A stretch of DNA of 64,000 nucleotides, from positions 124,001 to 188,000 of the forward strand of contig CAOPES010000003.1 of assembly GCA_948502395.1 (NCBI GenBank), given 5' to 3'. A model generated the notes under the pieces. The model was not told the DNA's origin and searched no databases. It saw nothing but the letters and a program-made list of their open reading frames with translations. Source of the DNA: an uncultured Clostridia bacterium (GTDB lineage Bacteria > Bacillota > Clostridia > TANB77 > CAG-508). The position numbers and the translations under genes are program-made. This document shows, one piece after another, positions 1 to 9,524 of the stretch (positions within the stretch are counted from its first letter, which is position 1; the number at the start of each line of letters is the position of its first letter).

Positions 1-2
1 TT

Positions 3-3000
3 TTTACACCTTGTTCTTCTTATGTTTTGTATAAGTCTCATCATATTATAGCTGATGCTTGGAGTATGTCCCAAGTTGCTGAACAGATTAAGGATTTTTA
101 CGAAAAGTTACAAAGAGATGAGCAAGAAGATGCTTTTGAAAAGCCTAGTTATCTTCCTTTTATTGATAGAGAAAAAGCTTATTATGAGAGTAATAAATTT
201 CATATAGATGAACAGTTTTGGAATGATTATGTAGCAAAAATTCCTTCTACAAAGTTATTTCAAAATTCTGATTATTTAAAAAAGGACGGAAAGCGTTATA
301 TACAACCACTTGACGCTGGTTTGTTTAACTCTATTTCTGCTTATTGCCAAGAAAATAGAATTACAGAGTATGCCTTCTTTTTAGGGATATTGTCTATTTA
401 TTTTAGCAAGATTTATAATTTAGAAAAAGTAACATTTGGTACACCTTTTTTAAATCGTCAAAAGAGATTAAAAGAGCTTGAATGTACTGGTATGTTTGTA
501 TCAACTTTACCTTTAATGGTAGAAGTTGATACTCAAGATACCTTTTTGTCATTGTGCAAAAAAATATCATCAACAAATATGTCATTGTTTAAACATTCTG
601 GCTATCCTTATCACAAAATACAAGAAGCCTTTTGTAATACTGCAAAAGATAATTCTGGTTTGTACGAAATTGGATTTTCTTATCAAATTAATAAACAAGA
701 AAATGCTATGGAAAATGAAGATTTAGGAGAATGTAGTTGGCTATTTTCAGGGCAACAAAATAATCCTTTGACTATCCATTTAACAACTTTGAATAATGAT
801 AAAATTTTGAATTATGATTATTTATTTACTTGTTTTACAGAAGATGAGATTAAAAAGATGAATTCTTTTATTTTGCATATAATCTCTCAAGTTTTGAAAG
901 GCAAGTCAAATATAGTTGATATAAATCTTTTAACAGATGAAGATGTTTCAGCTTTAACAGCTTTTAATTTGACAGGTAATATTGAGAATTCTAGCGAAAC
1001 TGCAATTTCTATTTTTGATGATGTTGTAGCAAGATATCCTGATAATATTGCTATTTTGTATGATAATACAGAAATTACTTATTCTGAGCTGAATAAAAAA
1101 ATTAATAATATTGCAAAAGCTTTGCTTAATTTAGGAATTACTAAAAACGTACCAGTAGCTCTATTTTTAGATAAAAGTATTGATATGATTGTTGCTATGT
1201 TTGCAGTTTTAAAGGCTGGTGGCTGTTATGTGCCTATTTTGCCAGATGAATCCGCTTCTAGGGTCGAATATATTTTAAATGATTGTAAGCCAAAATGTAT
1301 TTTAACACACAAAGACTATGATACAAAAATTCCAACAAAATCTGTTGTTATCAACTTAGATACTTACGGATTTAACGGTTTTTATGATATTTCTGCAAAT
1401 AAACCTTCACCAGAAGATACTGCATATATCATTTATACATCAGGTTCTACTGGTAACCCAAAAGGTACTATGGTTATGCACAAAAATATAGCTGGTTTAA
1501 AAGCTTCTATTGAAAAAGACGCAGTTTTGAAAGCAACTAGCAAAGATATATCAATTTCACTTTTAAAATATTCTTTTGATGCTTCTGGAATTGATATTTA
1601 CAGCTCTTTGCTTTTTGGTGGAAAGCTTGTTTTAGTAAAAAAAGAAGATGAATTAAATCCTGAAAAAGTAATTAGAATTATGGAACAAGAAAAAGTAACA
1701 AGGTCTTTCCTAATTCCAAAGTGGCTTGAACATATTGCTGTTCAAGATAAATTGCTAAATGCAGATTTATCTTCACTTAGAATTCTTGGAACTGGTGGAG
1801 AAACTTTAAAACCTTATATTATAGAAAATTTACTTTCCAAATATAGTAACTTAAAAGTCCTAAACCTTTATGGCCCTACGGAGACAACGATGTTTACAAC
1901 TTATAAACAAGTAAGTGTTTTTGAAATAAAAAACAACTACACTTCAATTGGTAAGCCAATATATGGTTCTCGCCTTTTAGTTGTTAACTCAAATTTGGAA
2001 GTTATGCCTATTGATACCAAAGGTGAGCTTGTAGTTTGTGAAGATGAAAATTCTATTCAAAATATCGCAAAAGGATATTTGAATTTACCAGAAATTACAA
2101 AGGCTCGTTTTGTTGAAATTTATTCTCCTATTTTAGATAAAACTGTAAAAGCTTACAGAACTGGGGATATTGTTAAGATTAACAAAGATTTAGATATTGA
2201 ATTTATTGGTAGAAATGATGATGTTGTGAAAGTAAATGGTGGTTATTTAGTTGCTTTAAATGAAGTTCAAAATAAAATTCAAAAATTACTTGGAAATAAT
2301 TTTGAAGTATACCCAATTGCCGTTCCTTATAAAAACACAAAAGCAATATTCTTGTTTTTGACTAAAAAAGAAAAAAATATCAATTTATACAATATAAAAA
2401 ATTATATTAATAGTAATATTTCATTTTATATGAAACCTAAAAAAATCATTGAATTAGAAGAATTTCCACGTAATTCTTCTGGCAAAATAAATCGAAAAGA
2501 ATTAGAGACTTTGGCACTTAACTATTTAGAAAAAAATAATAACAACCGTGTTGCGCCAAAATCTGATTTAGAAATTGAAATATATAACTATGTTAAACAA
2601 TTGATTGATTTAGATGAATTTTCTATAACTGATGATTTAATTGAAGATTTAGGAATTGACTCCCTATCTTTAACAGCTATTTACACATATCTAGAAAAAT
2701 ATAACATACTAATTCAAGATATATACAACAATTCAAACATAAAAGATTTAGCAAAATTTATTGAAAGCAATTCTTCTAGCCAAGCAAAACCTGACTTAAC
2801 TGATATTGAAGATGTTCAAATTTTAAATAATGTTAAACAGTTTGATTTAAGTACTGTTTTAATTACTGGTGTTACAGGATTTTTAGGTATTCACTTATTA
2901 AGAAACTTACTTTTAAATGAAAATACCAAAAAAATTTATTGTGTAATAAGAAATAAAATTAATTTGAATGGAAAAACAAGATTGCAAAAAATGATTGATT

Positions 3001-3914
3001 TCTATTTTGCTTCTGACGAAAATCTGTTAAAATTAATTGAGCAAAAAGTAACAATTCTGAACGGAGATATGACAAAAAATCAATTAGGATTGGACCAAAA
3101 TACATATTCAAAAATCAAAGAAACTGTAACTTGTGTTATTAACAGTGCTGCTAATGTAAAACATTTTGCAAAACCTGCTCAAATTTATAAAGATAATGTA
3201 CAAAGTGTTATTAACTTAATCGATTTCTGTGGAGATAAAATATCTTTGGCACATATTTCAACATTATCAATTGCAGGATTTAAAGGAGATTTGACTAAAA
3301 ATAAAATATTTGATGAAAACACTTTGTTTATCAACCAAGAGTTTAATAACAATCCTTATCTAGTTACTAAATTTGAAGCTGAAAAGGAAATATTAAAAGC
3401 TACTAAAAGTGGACTAAATGCTGTTATTTTTAGATTAGGTAATATTATGCCAAGAGTTAGTGATGGCGTCTTTCAAGAAAATGCTAATCAAAATGTATTT
3501 TTAGCTTCTCTTAAAGCTATTATTAATAGTAAGGTTGTTGCTAAGGATTTACTTGGTTTTAAATTGGAATTTAGCCCTGTTGATGAGTGTGCTGATATAA
3601 TTTTAGGTTTATTAAAAAATAGTTCTTCAAATTCTATTTATCATATTTTGAGCAATAAAGAAATTACTATTGCTGAATTGAAAACTATTCTTAAATTTTT
3701 AAATTGTGATTTACTAGATGTTGATTTAAAGACTTTTATTGATGAAATTAAACAAAGTGCAGATGAATATACAAAAGAATACATTTTAGGTACTAATACA
3801 AATACATATTCTCAAGATATTACTTTATCAAAATTAGAAGAATTGAACTTAGAATGGGCTCCTGTTGATATTCAATATGTACAAAAGATTTTAAATATTA
3901 TAAAAAGGTTGTGA
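3..3914 (+). CDS. Nonribosomal peptide synthetase, C(partial)-A-T-reductase, 5' end outside window
   Basis: The frame is open to the left edge, so the protein is N-terminally truncated by the window. Visible in order: the second half of a condensation domain with the active-site motif HHIIADAWS; an adenylation domain with YIIYTSGSTGNPKG, LYGPTETT, YRTGD and a C-terminal SSGKINRKEL lysine motif (nt about 1000-2500); a carrier domain with LGIDSLSL, whose serine takes phosphopantetheine (nt about 2650); and a terminal thioester reductase domain starting VLITGVTGFLG (NAD(P)H-binding GxxGxxG, nt about 2855 to the end). Such a C-A-T-R end releases the chain reductively as an aldehyde or alcohol, without a thioesterase. 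Reductase-terminated NRPSs are known from gut Clostridia, where they make dipeptide aldehydes or pyrazinones. The same chemistry here is inference, and the substrate was not predicted. A histidine kinase follows 4 bp after the stop. Confidence 0.93.
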   Translation, partial: FTPCSSYVLYKSHHIIADAWSMSQVAEQIKDFYEKLQRDEQEDAFEKPSYLPFIDREKAYYESNKFHIDEQFWNDYVAKIPSTKLFQNSDYLKKDGKRYIQPLDAGLFNSISAYCQENRITEYAFFLGILSIYFSKIYNLEKVTFGTPFLNRQKRLKELECTGMFVSTLPLMVEVDTQDTFLSLCKKISSTNMSLFKHSGYPYHKIQEAFCNTAKDNSGLYEIGFSYQINKQENAMENEDLGECSWLFSGQQNNPLTIHLTTLNNDKILNYDYLFTCFTEDEIKKMNSFILHIISQVLKGKSNIVDINLLTDEDVSALTAFNLTGNIENSSETAISIFDDVVARYPDNIAILYDNTEITYSELNKKINNIAKALLNLGITKNVPVALFLDKSIDMIVAMFAVLKAGGCYVPILPDESASRVEYILNDCKPKCILTHKDYDTKIPTKSVVINLDTYGFNGFYDISANKPSPEDTAYIIYTSGSTGNPKGTMVMHKNIAGLKASIEKDAVLKATSKDISISLLKYSFDASGIDIYSSLLFGGKLVLVKKEDELNPEKVIRIMEQEKVTRSFLIPKWLEHIAVQDKLLNADLSSLRILGTGGETLKPYIIENLLSKYSNLKVLNLYGPTETTMFTTYKQVSVFEIKNNYTSIGKPIYGSRLLVVNSNLEVMPIDTKGELVVCEDENSIQNIAKGYLNLPEITKARFVEIYSPILDKTVKAYRTGDIVKINKDLDIEFIGRNDDVVKVNGGYLVALNEVQNKIQKLLGNNFEVYPIAVPYKNTKAIFLFLTKKEKNINLYNIKNYINSNISFYMKPKKIIELEEFPRNSSGKINRKELETLALNYLEKNNNNRVAPKSDLEIEIYNYVKQLIDLDEFSITDDLIEDLGIDSLSLTAIYTYLEKYNILIQDIYNNSNIKDLAKFIESNSSSQAKPDLTDIEDVQILNNVKQFDLSTVLITGVTGFLGIHLLRNLLLNENTKKIYCVIRNKINLNGKTRLQKMIDFYFASDENLLKLIEQKVTILNGDMTKNQLGLDQNTYSKIKETVTCVINSAANVKHFAKPAQIYKDNVQSVINLIDFCGDKISLAHISTLSIAGFKGDLTKNKIFDENTLFINQEFNNNPYLVTKFEAEKEILKATKSGLNAVIFRLGNIMPRVSDGVFQENANQNVFLASLKAIINSKVVAKDLLGFKLEFSPVDECADIILGLLKNSSSNSIYHILSNKEITIAELKTILKFLNCDLLDVDLKTFIDEIKQSADEYTKEYILGTNTNTYSQDITLSKLEELNLEWAPVDIQYVQKILNIIKRL

Positions 3915-3918
3915 TGTT

Positions 3919-5940
3919 TTGAAAGAAAAATCTACAAAAGAATTAAAAAATTTTAAATTAAAGTTTATAACAATGATTTTACTTGTTGACTTAATCGCTG
4001 TTGTGGTTGTTTACTTTATTATGCCATTAGTGCAAAACTTCCCACCACTTTCTGAAAACTTTGCTTTTCAAAGGGAAGTTCAACCACTTACTCACGTCCA
4101 GCAATATACTGTTGTTTATATACTTGGTATATCTGTTCACCTAATTTCTTTTAGGATATTGATGAGAAGAATTTACAAATATTTAAACAAACATTATCGT
4201 AAAGAAAAAATTTCTTACCAAGAAATTAAACAAGTTAGAAAAGATTGTATAAATATTCCGTATAAAGTTTTCTTTGTACAAATGATAACAATTACATCTA
4301 TTGGAATTATATTTAACTTTATAATGCTTGCAACTGCATTTGCAATACTTAGATTTACACTTATGATTATTGCTATTGCTTCCATAATTTCAATTATTTT
4401 GTTGATTGTATCACAGAAATTTCTTTATGGCGTTATTTTGACAACATATGAAAATTCTAAAGTATACGAAAAAAACATCGGATATAGAATTACAAATTCA
4501 CAAAATTTGTTGTTCCAAATGGTTCCTTTTATTGCTGTAATATTGATTGTTATATCTTTAATTGGATACTCAAAAACTGTTCAACAAGAAGGATTTTCAA
4601 CTGGTAATTATTATAAGGCTTATATGCAGTCAAAAAATATTACACCTGAACAAGTTAATATGGAAAACTTGAAACAAACTTTAAATACTATACCGCTTCA
4701 AGATCAATCTCATTATTACTTTATAATTTCGCCAGATGATAAAGATATTTATGTATCTTCTCCTGACGGTGTTGTAAGTGATTTCGTGTTAAGTTACAGA
4801 GACTTTTTCTACGATGAAACCAATGGTTTCTTATATGAGAAATTTGGTATTGATGAACAATTATATGCTATGAAATTAACAGACTTAAACGGTCAAACTT
4901 GGTATATTGGTTATAAATATCCTGTCATTGATATGGATTTACTTGTTTACTACTTTACACTTATAGTAATTTTCCTAATAATATATATAGTTTTATTATT
5001 GATATGGTCACGTAATATATCTAGTAACTTAATAAAAACCACAAACAGCTTAAAAAGTATTGTGGACACTGAAAATATCGATAAAAATATGATACTTCCA
5101 GTCGCTTCAAATGACGAATTTGGAGACTTGGCATATTACTATAATAAAATTCAGGAATTAACTATCAGAAACGTTGAACAAATTCACGATAACCAAGAAA
5201 CATTAATGGAAAAAGAACGTTTAGCATCATTAGGGCAACTAATTGGTGGAATTGCACACAACTTAAAAACACCTATAATGTCAATCTCTGGTGCAGCAGA
5301 AGGATTACACGATTTAGTACAAGAATATGATAATTCAATAGACGACCCAGAAGTAAACAGTCAAGACCACCATGAAATAGCAAGTGATATGAATTCTTGG
5401 ATTGATAAAATAAAAACACATACAGAATATATGTCTGATGTTATAACAGCCGTTAAAGGCCAAGCCGTTACACTTTCAAACGAAGACGATATATCTTTCA
5501 CTGTTGGTGAATTACTAAAAAGAGTTAATATTTTAATGAAACACGAGTTGAAAAACTCTATTACATATCTAAATGTCGCAATGAAAACTGATGAAAACTT
5601 AGCAATAAATGGTGATGTTAATAGTTTAGTACAAGTAATTAATAATATGATATCTAATTCTATTCAAGCTTATGGCGGAAAACCTGAACAAAATATAGAT
5701 TTAGTTGTTGAACGAGATAAAAATAATTTGTTAATTTCTATAAAGGACTATGGCTCTGGAATGCCTAAAAAAGTTAAAGATAAATTATTTAAAGAAATGA
5801 TTACAACAAAAGGTAAAAATGGTACTGGTCTTGGCTTGTATATGTCTTACTCAACTATTAGAGCTCATTTTAATGGTAATATTTCTGTTGAGTCAACCGA
5901 AGGTGTTGGAACTACATTTATTATAACTTTACCATTATAA
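3919..5940 (+). CDS. Membrane sensor histidine kinase
   Basis: 673 aa, TTG start 4 bp after the NRPS stop, so probably co-transcribed. The N-terminal half has several hydrophobic helices (about residues 15-40, 65-85, 115-180 and 195-215), an extracytoplasmic sensing region of about 120 residues, another membrane helix near 345-365, then a HAMP-like linker. The kinase core is clear: the H-box GGIAHNLKTP puts the phosphorylated histidine at about H447, followed by an N-box (NNMISNSIQAY), G1 (DYGSGMP) and G2 (GTGLGLYMSY) of the ATPase domain. It would autophosphorylate and pass phosphate to a response regulator. The convergent HD-GYP regulator just downstream is a plausible but unproven partner. 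The signal is unknown. Confidence 0.92.
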   Translation: MKEKSTKELKNFKLKFITMILLVDLIAVVVVYFIMPLVQNFPPLSENFAFQREVQPLTHVQQYTVVYILGISVHLISFRILMRRIYKYLNKHYRKEKISYQEIKQVRKDCINIPYKVFFVQMITITSIGIIFNFIMLATAFAILRFTLMIIAIASIISIILLIVSQKFLYGVILTTYENSKVYEKNIGYRITNSQNLLFQMVPFIAVILIVISLIGYSKTVQQEGFSTGNYYKAYMQSKNITPEQVNMENLKQTLNTIPLQDQSHYYFIISPDDKDIYVSSPDGVVSDFVLSYRDFFYDETNGFLYEKFGIDEQLYAMKLTDLNGQTWYIGYKYPVIDMDLLVYYFTLIVIFLIIYIVLLLIWSRNISSNLIKTTNSLKSIVDTENIDKNMILPVASNDEFGDLAYYYNKIQELTIRNVEQIHDNQETLMEKERLASLGQLIGGIAHNLKTPIMSISGAAEGLHDLVQEYDNSIDDPEVNSQDHHEIASDMNSWIDKIKTHTEYMSDVITAVKGQAVTLSNEDDISFTVGELLKRVNILMKHELKNSITYLNVAMKTDENLAINGDVNSLVQVINNMISNSIQAYGGKPEQNIDLVVERDKNNLLISIKDYGSGMPKKVKDKLFKEMITTKGKNGTGLGLYMSYSTIRAHFNGNISVESTEGVGTTFIITLPL

Positions 5941-5948
5941 TGTTTTTG

Positions 5949-6055
5949 GGTGTTTTTGGGGACAGTCCTTAAAAACACCCTATAAATTTCTAATATTTGT
6001 GTAATTTAGTTAAATGAAAAAGAAGGTGTTTTTAAGGACTGTCCCCAAAAACACC
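5949..6055. repeat. REP doublet (REPIN-like) between convergent genes
   Basis: Two 31-bp copies in inverted orientation (5949-5979 and 6025-6055) with a 45-bp spacer. Each copy has 9-bp arms GGTGTTTTT / AAAAACACC around an asymmetric centre containing GGGGACAG. The copies are exact reverse complements, so the transcript can fold into a 31-bp hairpin. It lies between the ends of the kinase and the regulator, and may act as a bidirectional terminator. It belongs to the dispersed family centred on the RAYT gene at 9.6-10.4 kb. Confidence 0.93.
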
Positions 6056-6065
6056 TTCTTTTATT

Positions 6066-7127
6066 TTACTTATATTTTTCTTGAATTGCTTTTATTTCGT
6101 CAAAATGATTTTCTAATATATCTAAGAAAACATCAGCTAGCTTAGGATCAAATTGAGTTCCTTTACATCTTTTAAATTCTGATATTACAACATCTATTGG
6201 CAAAGAATCACGATAAGTTCTTCTAGAAGTCATCGCATCAAAGCTGTCTGCGATAGCTGCAATTCTAGCTAAATATGGAATGTCTTCTCCTTGTAATCTT
6301 CCTGGATATCCTGTTCCGTCATATTTTTCATGATGATGTTTTACTATTGGAATTATATCGTGGAAAATTGTTGCTGTTGACAAGATGTGTGCTCCAATTG
6401 ATGGATGATTTTTTATTTCTGAATATTCGTCATCAGTCAATCTGCTCTCTTTTTGTAAAATGCTGTCAGGCACACCAATTTTTCCAACATCATGGAATAA
6501 TCCGCCTATACGTAAAGTATTTAGGGTTTCTTCTGGTAGATTTAGATATTTTCCTAGCAATACAGAATATTCTGACACACGGTCTGAATGTCCACGTGTA
6601 TAAGAATCTTTTGCTTCAACTGTATATCTTAGAGTTTGCACACTTTCTAAATATGCTTTTTCTAATTTCTCGTATGTGTCTGCTAGTTCTCTATTTATTT
6701 TTTTAATTTCGTTCATCTGTTTAATTGATTTTATTCCTGATTCAATTAATAACAATAGTTGGTCAAATTTGTCGCTCTTTTCGCAATATCCTTGTATGTC
6801 AAGTCTTCTTATTGTGTCTAATGGTGGCGCTAAGTCTTTATGCCCTGTTAATAACAATATGTATAGTTCTTTGTTAAATTTTCTTATTTCTTCTACTACT
6901 TGGTCTCCATGGATTGGCGTCATTATGAAATCTAGTATCATTAAGTCGAAGTGCTCGTTTTTTACCATTTCTATTGCTTGTTCTGGGTCTGTTGCTCCGA
7001 CAAATTCATATCCTGATCTTTTTAGGAATATTGATAAAGAGTCGATGATTCCTTCTTCGTCATCTACTGCTATAATTTTGTAGTTTTTATTTTCGTTGTT
7101 TTCTAAATTTTGCAATCCTTTTCTCAT
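6066..7127 (-). CDS. Response regulator with HD-GYP output domain
   Basis: 353 aa. Residues 15-135 form a receiver domain (acidic pair VDDEE, phosphoacceptor at about D66 in DLMILDF, conserved LLTGH and a lysine near 118-120). A coiled linker (about 135-165) leads to an HD-GYP domain with the metal-binding pair FHDVGKIG (about 211-218) and the signature HHEKYDGTGYP (about 265-275), followed by ADSFDAMTSRRTYR. HD-GYP proteins hydrolyse cyclic di-GMP (or related dinucleotides), and the core motifs are intact. The ATG is preceded by AAGAGGT. It is convergent with the sensor kinase, with a hairpin-forming REP pair between them. Pairing with that kinase is inferred from position only. Confidence 0.92.
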   Translation of the reverse strand: MRKGLQNLENNENKNYKIIAVDDEEGIIDSLSIFLKRSGYEFVGATDPEQAIEMVKNEHFDLMILDFIMTPIHGDQVVEEIRKFNKELYILLLTGHKDLAPPLDTIRRLDIQGYCEKSDKFDQLLLLIESGIKSIKQMNEIKKINRELADTYEKLEKAYLESVQTLRYTVEAKDSYTRGHSDRVSEYSVLLGKYLNLPEETLNTLRIGGLFHDVGKIGVPDSILQKESRLTDDEYSEIKNHPSIGAHILSTATIFHDIIPIVKHHHEKYDGTGYPGRLQGEDIPYLARIAAIADSFDAMTSRRTYRDSLPIDVVISEFKRCKGTQFDPKLADVFLDILENHFDEIKAIQEKYK

Positions 7128-7206
7128 AGTAATACCTCTTTTTTAGTATTTTTCTACATTATATTAATAAAAATGCTAAAAATCAAGTTTTTTAGTAAAA
7201 ATTATG

Positions 7207-7313
7207 GGTGTTTTTGGGGACAGACCTTAAAAACACCCACTGTATATAAAATATACGATAGAAAAGCAAAAAGAAAAACAAGGGTGTTTTTAAGGTCTGT
7301 CCCCAAAAACACC
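7207..7313. repeat. REP doublet (REPIN-like)
   Basis: Inverted 31-bp copies at 7207-7237 and 7283-7313, again with a 45-bp spacer. The arms match the 5949-6055 pair, but the spacer sequence is unrelated. It lies between tex and the HD-GYP regulator, downstream of tex on the minus strand, where the 31-bp hairpin could terminate tex transcripts. Confidence 0.93.
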
Positions 7314-7320
7314 CAAAACA

Positions 7321-9504
7321 TCAGACTTTCATTGATAGTCCTACTTTTTGTCTTTCTGTATCAATTTTTATAACTTTAACTTTAACAATATCTCCAACAG
7401 AAACTATCTCAGAAGGATTTTTTATAAATTTATCACTCATTTCTGAAATATGAACAAGTCCATCATGTTTCACACCAATATCCACAAAAGCTCCAAAGTC
7501 AATTACATTTCTAACTGTTCCTGTAAGTACCATGCCTTCTTTTAAATCTTCAAGTTTTAAGACATCTGAACGTAAAATTGGTTTTGGCATATCTTCACGT
7601 GGGTCTCTACCTGGTTTTGAAAGCTCTGCTATAATATCTGTTAATGTCATTTCTCCTATTTCTAGTTCTTTTGCCATTTTTGCTATATCAACATGTTTTA
7701 GCTGATTTATCAATTTTTCTAATTTTTCTTTATCTTTTAAATCTTCTGGTTTTGCTCCGATTTCTTTAAGTAATTTTTCTGTTGCTTCATAACTTTCAGG
7801 GTGAACTGCTGTTATTTCTAATGGATTATCACCGTCAAATATTCTTAAAAATCCTGCACATTGTTCATATGCAACTTTTCCTAACTTAGGAACTTTCAAT
7901 AATTGTTTCCTATTTTTAAGTTTTCCATTTTCGTCTCTATATTTTACAATATTTTTTGCTATTGTATTATTAATTCCAGCCACATATGAAAGTAATGATG
8001 GTGTTGCGGTATTTACATCAACCCCAACTTTGTTAACGCTGTCTTCCACTACGCCTGTAAGGCTTTCAGCTAGTCTTTTTTGATTTACATCATGTTGATA
8101 TTGTCCAACTCCAATTGCTTTTGGGTCGATTTTTACTAGCTCTGCTAATGGGTCTTGAAGTCTTCTTGCAATTGATATCGCTCCCCTTATTGATACATTT
8201 ATGTCTGGATATTCTTCTGTTGCAAGCTTTGATGCGGAATATACTGATGCTCCCGCTTCACTTACAATTACATAGCAAACGTCTCTATTTGTTTCTTTTA
8301 GCATATCTGCAACAAACATTTCTGATTCTCTAGAAGCTGTACCATTTCCAATTGCTATCATATCAATTTTATGTTTTTCAATTAATTTCAAAAGCTCTTT
8401 TTTAGCATTTTCAACATCATTTTGTGGCGCTGTTGGATATACTGTTGTATAATCTAAAACTTTTCCTGTATCGTCTATAACTGCAATTTTGCACCCTGTT
8501 CTATATGCTGGGTCAAATCCCATAACTGTTTTTCCTTTAATTGGAGCTCCTAATAACAATTGTTTTGAATTTTGTCCAAAAACTTTAATTGCTTTTTCTT
8601 CTGCTTTCTCTGTTAAATCTGAACGAATTTCTCTTTCAATTGAAGGTTCAATTAATCTTTTAAAACTGTCTAAAATAGTCTCTTTTAGCATATTAGTAAA
8701 TTGAGTTTCTCCTTTTATAATATCCCTTTCTATATACGCTAAAATTTTCTCTTCTGGCTTAGCTAATTTTACTTTTAAGAAATCTTCCTTTTCTCCACGG
8801 TTTATTGCCAAAATTCTATGACTTGGTATGTATTTTATAGCTTCATTATAATCATAATACATCTCATAATTTGATTTCTCTTCTGGGTTTGCAGCTTTTG
8901 TTTCTACTAAACCTTCCCTGTAACATTGTCTTTTGATTTCCTTTCTATATTTGCTATTATCAGAAATATTTTCAGCAATAATATCCAATGCCCCTGCAAT
9001 TGCATCCTCTGCGGTAGCTACAACTTTATCTTTATTCTTTTTATCTTCATCTGATAATTTATCAATATTTACATACTCTTTTGCAATTTCTTCAATTGGT
9101 TTAATTTCCTTTTGTTCCATAATGATATCTGCCAAAGGCTCTAATCCCTTAGCTTTTGCTACTGTTGCTCTTGTCTTTTTCTTTTGCTTATACGGTCTAT
9201 AAATATCTTCTACTTCTGCCAAAGTTTTACTAAGTGCAACTGCCTTTAAAATCTCATCTGTTAGCTTGCCTTGCTCATCAATAGAATTGATAACTTCTTC
9301 TTTTCTCTTTTCTAAATTTCTTAAGTAATTTAATCTATCTCCTAATTCCCTAAGGGTTTCGTCACTTAATCCACCTGTCACTTCTTTTCTATATCTCGCT
9401 ATAAAGGGAATTGTGTTTCCTTCATCTATAAGCTTTATTGTGTTTTCTACTTGATTTTCTCTTATTTTTAGCTCTTCTGCTATGGTTTTAATAATTTTTT
9501 CCAT
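7321..9504 (-). CDS. tex: Tex family transcription accessory protein with S1 domain
   Basis: 727 aa, full length for the family. It has the N-terminal helical region (IPFIARYRKEVTGGL), the YqgF/RNase H-like core (VMGFDPAYRTGCKIAVID, IAIGNGTASRE), the helix-hairpin-helix stretch (YVAGINNTIAKNIVKYR, KVPKLGKVAYEQCAGFLRI) and a C-terminal S1 RNA-binding domain (GMVLTGTVRNVIDFGAFVDIG). Tex proteins bind nucleic acid and associate with transcription and translation; the precise role is not settled. The ATG follows AAAGGAGAAAA. It stands alone, flanked on both sides by REP palindromes. Confidence 0.95.
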   Translation of the reverse strand: MEKIIKTIAEELKIRENQVENTIKLIDEGNTIPFIARYRKEVTGGLSDETLRELGDRLNYLRNLEKRKEEVINSIDEQGKLTDEILKAVALSKTLAEVEDIYRPYKQKKKTRATVAKAKGLEPLADIIMEQKEIKPIEEIAKEYVNIDKLSDEDKKNKDKVVATAEDAIAGALDIIAENISDNSKYRKEIKRQCYREGLVETKAANPEEKSNYEMYYDYNEAIKYIPSHRILAINRGEKEDFLKVKLAKPEEKILAYIERDIIKGETQFTNMLKETILDSFKRLIEPSIEREIRSDLTEKAEEKAIKVFGQNSKQLLLGAPIKGKTVMGFDPAYRTGCKIAVIDDTGKVLDYTTVYPTAPQNDVENAKKELLKLIEKHKIDMIAIGNGTASRESEMFVADMLKETNRDVCYVIVSEAGASVYSASKLATEEYPDINVSIRGAISIARRLQDPLAELVKIDPKAIGVGQYQHDVNQKRLAESLTGVVEDSVNKVGVDVNTATPSLLSYVAGINNTIAKNIVKYRDENGKLKNRKQLLKVPKLGKVAYEQCAGFLRIFDGDNPLEITAVHPESYEATEKLLKEIGAKPEDLKDKEKLEKLINQLKHVDIAKMAKELEIGEMTLTDIIAELSKPGRDPREDMPKPILRSDVLKLEDLKEGMVLTGTVRNVIDFGAFVDIGVKHDGLVHISEMSDKFIKNPSEIVSVGDIVKVKVIKIDTERQKVGLSMKV

Positions 9505-9524
9505 TGTTATTTTTTCTCCTTTTG

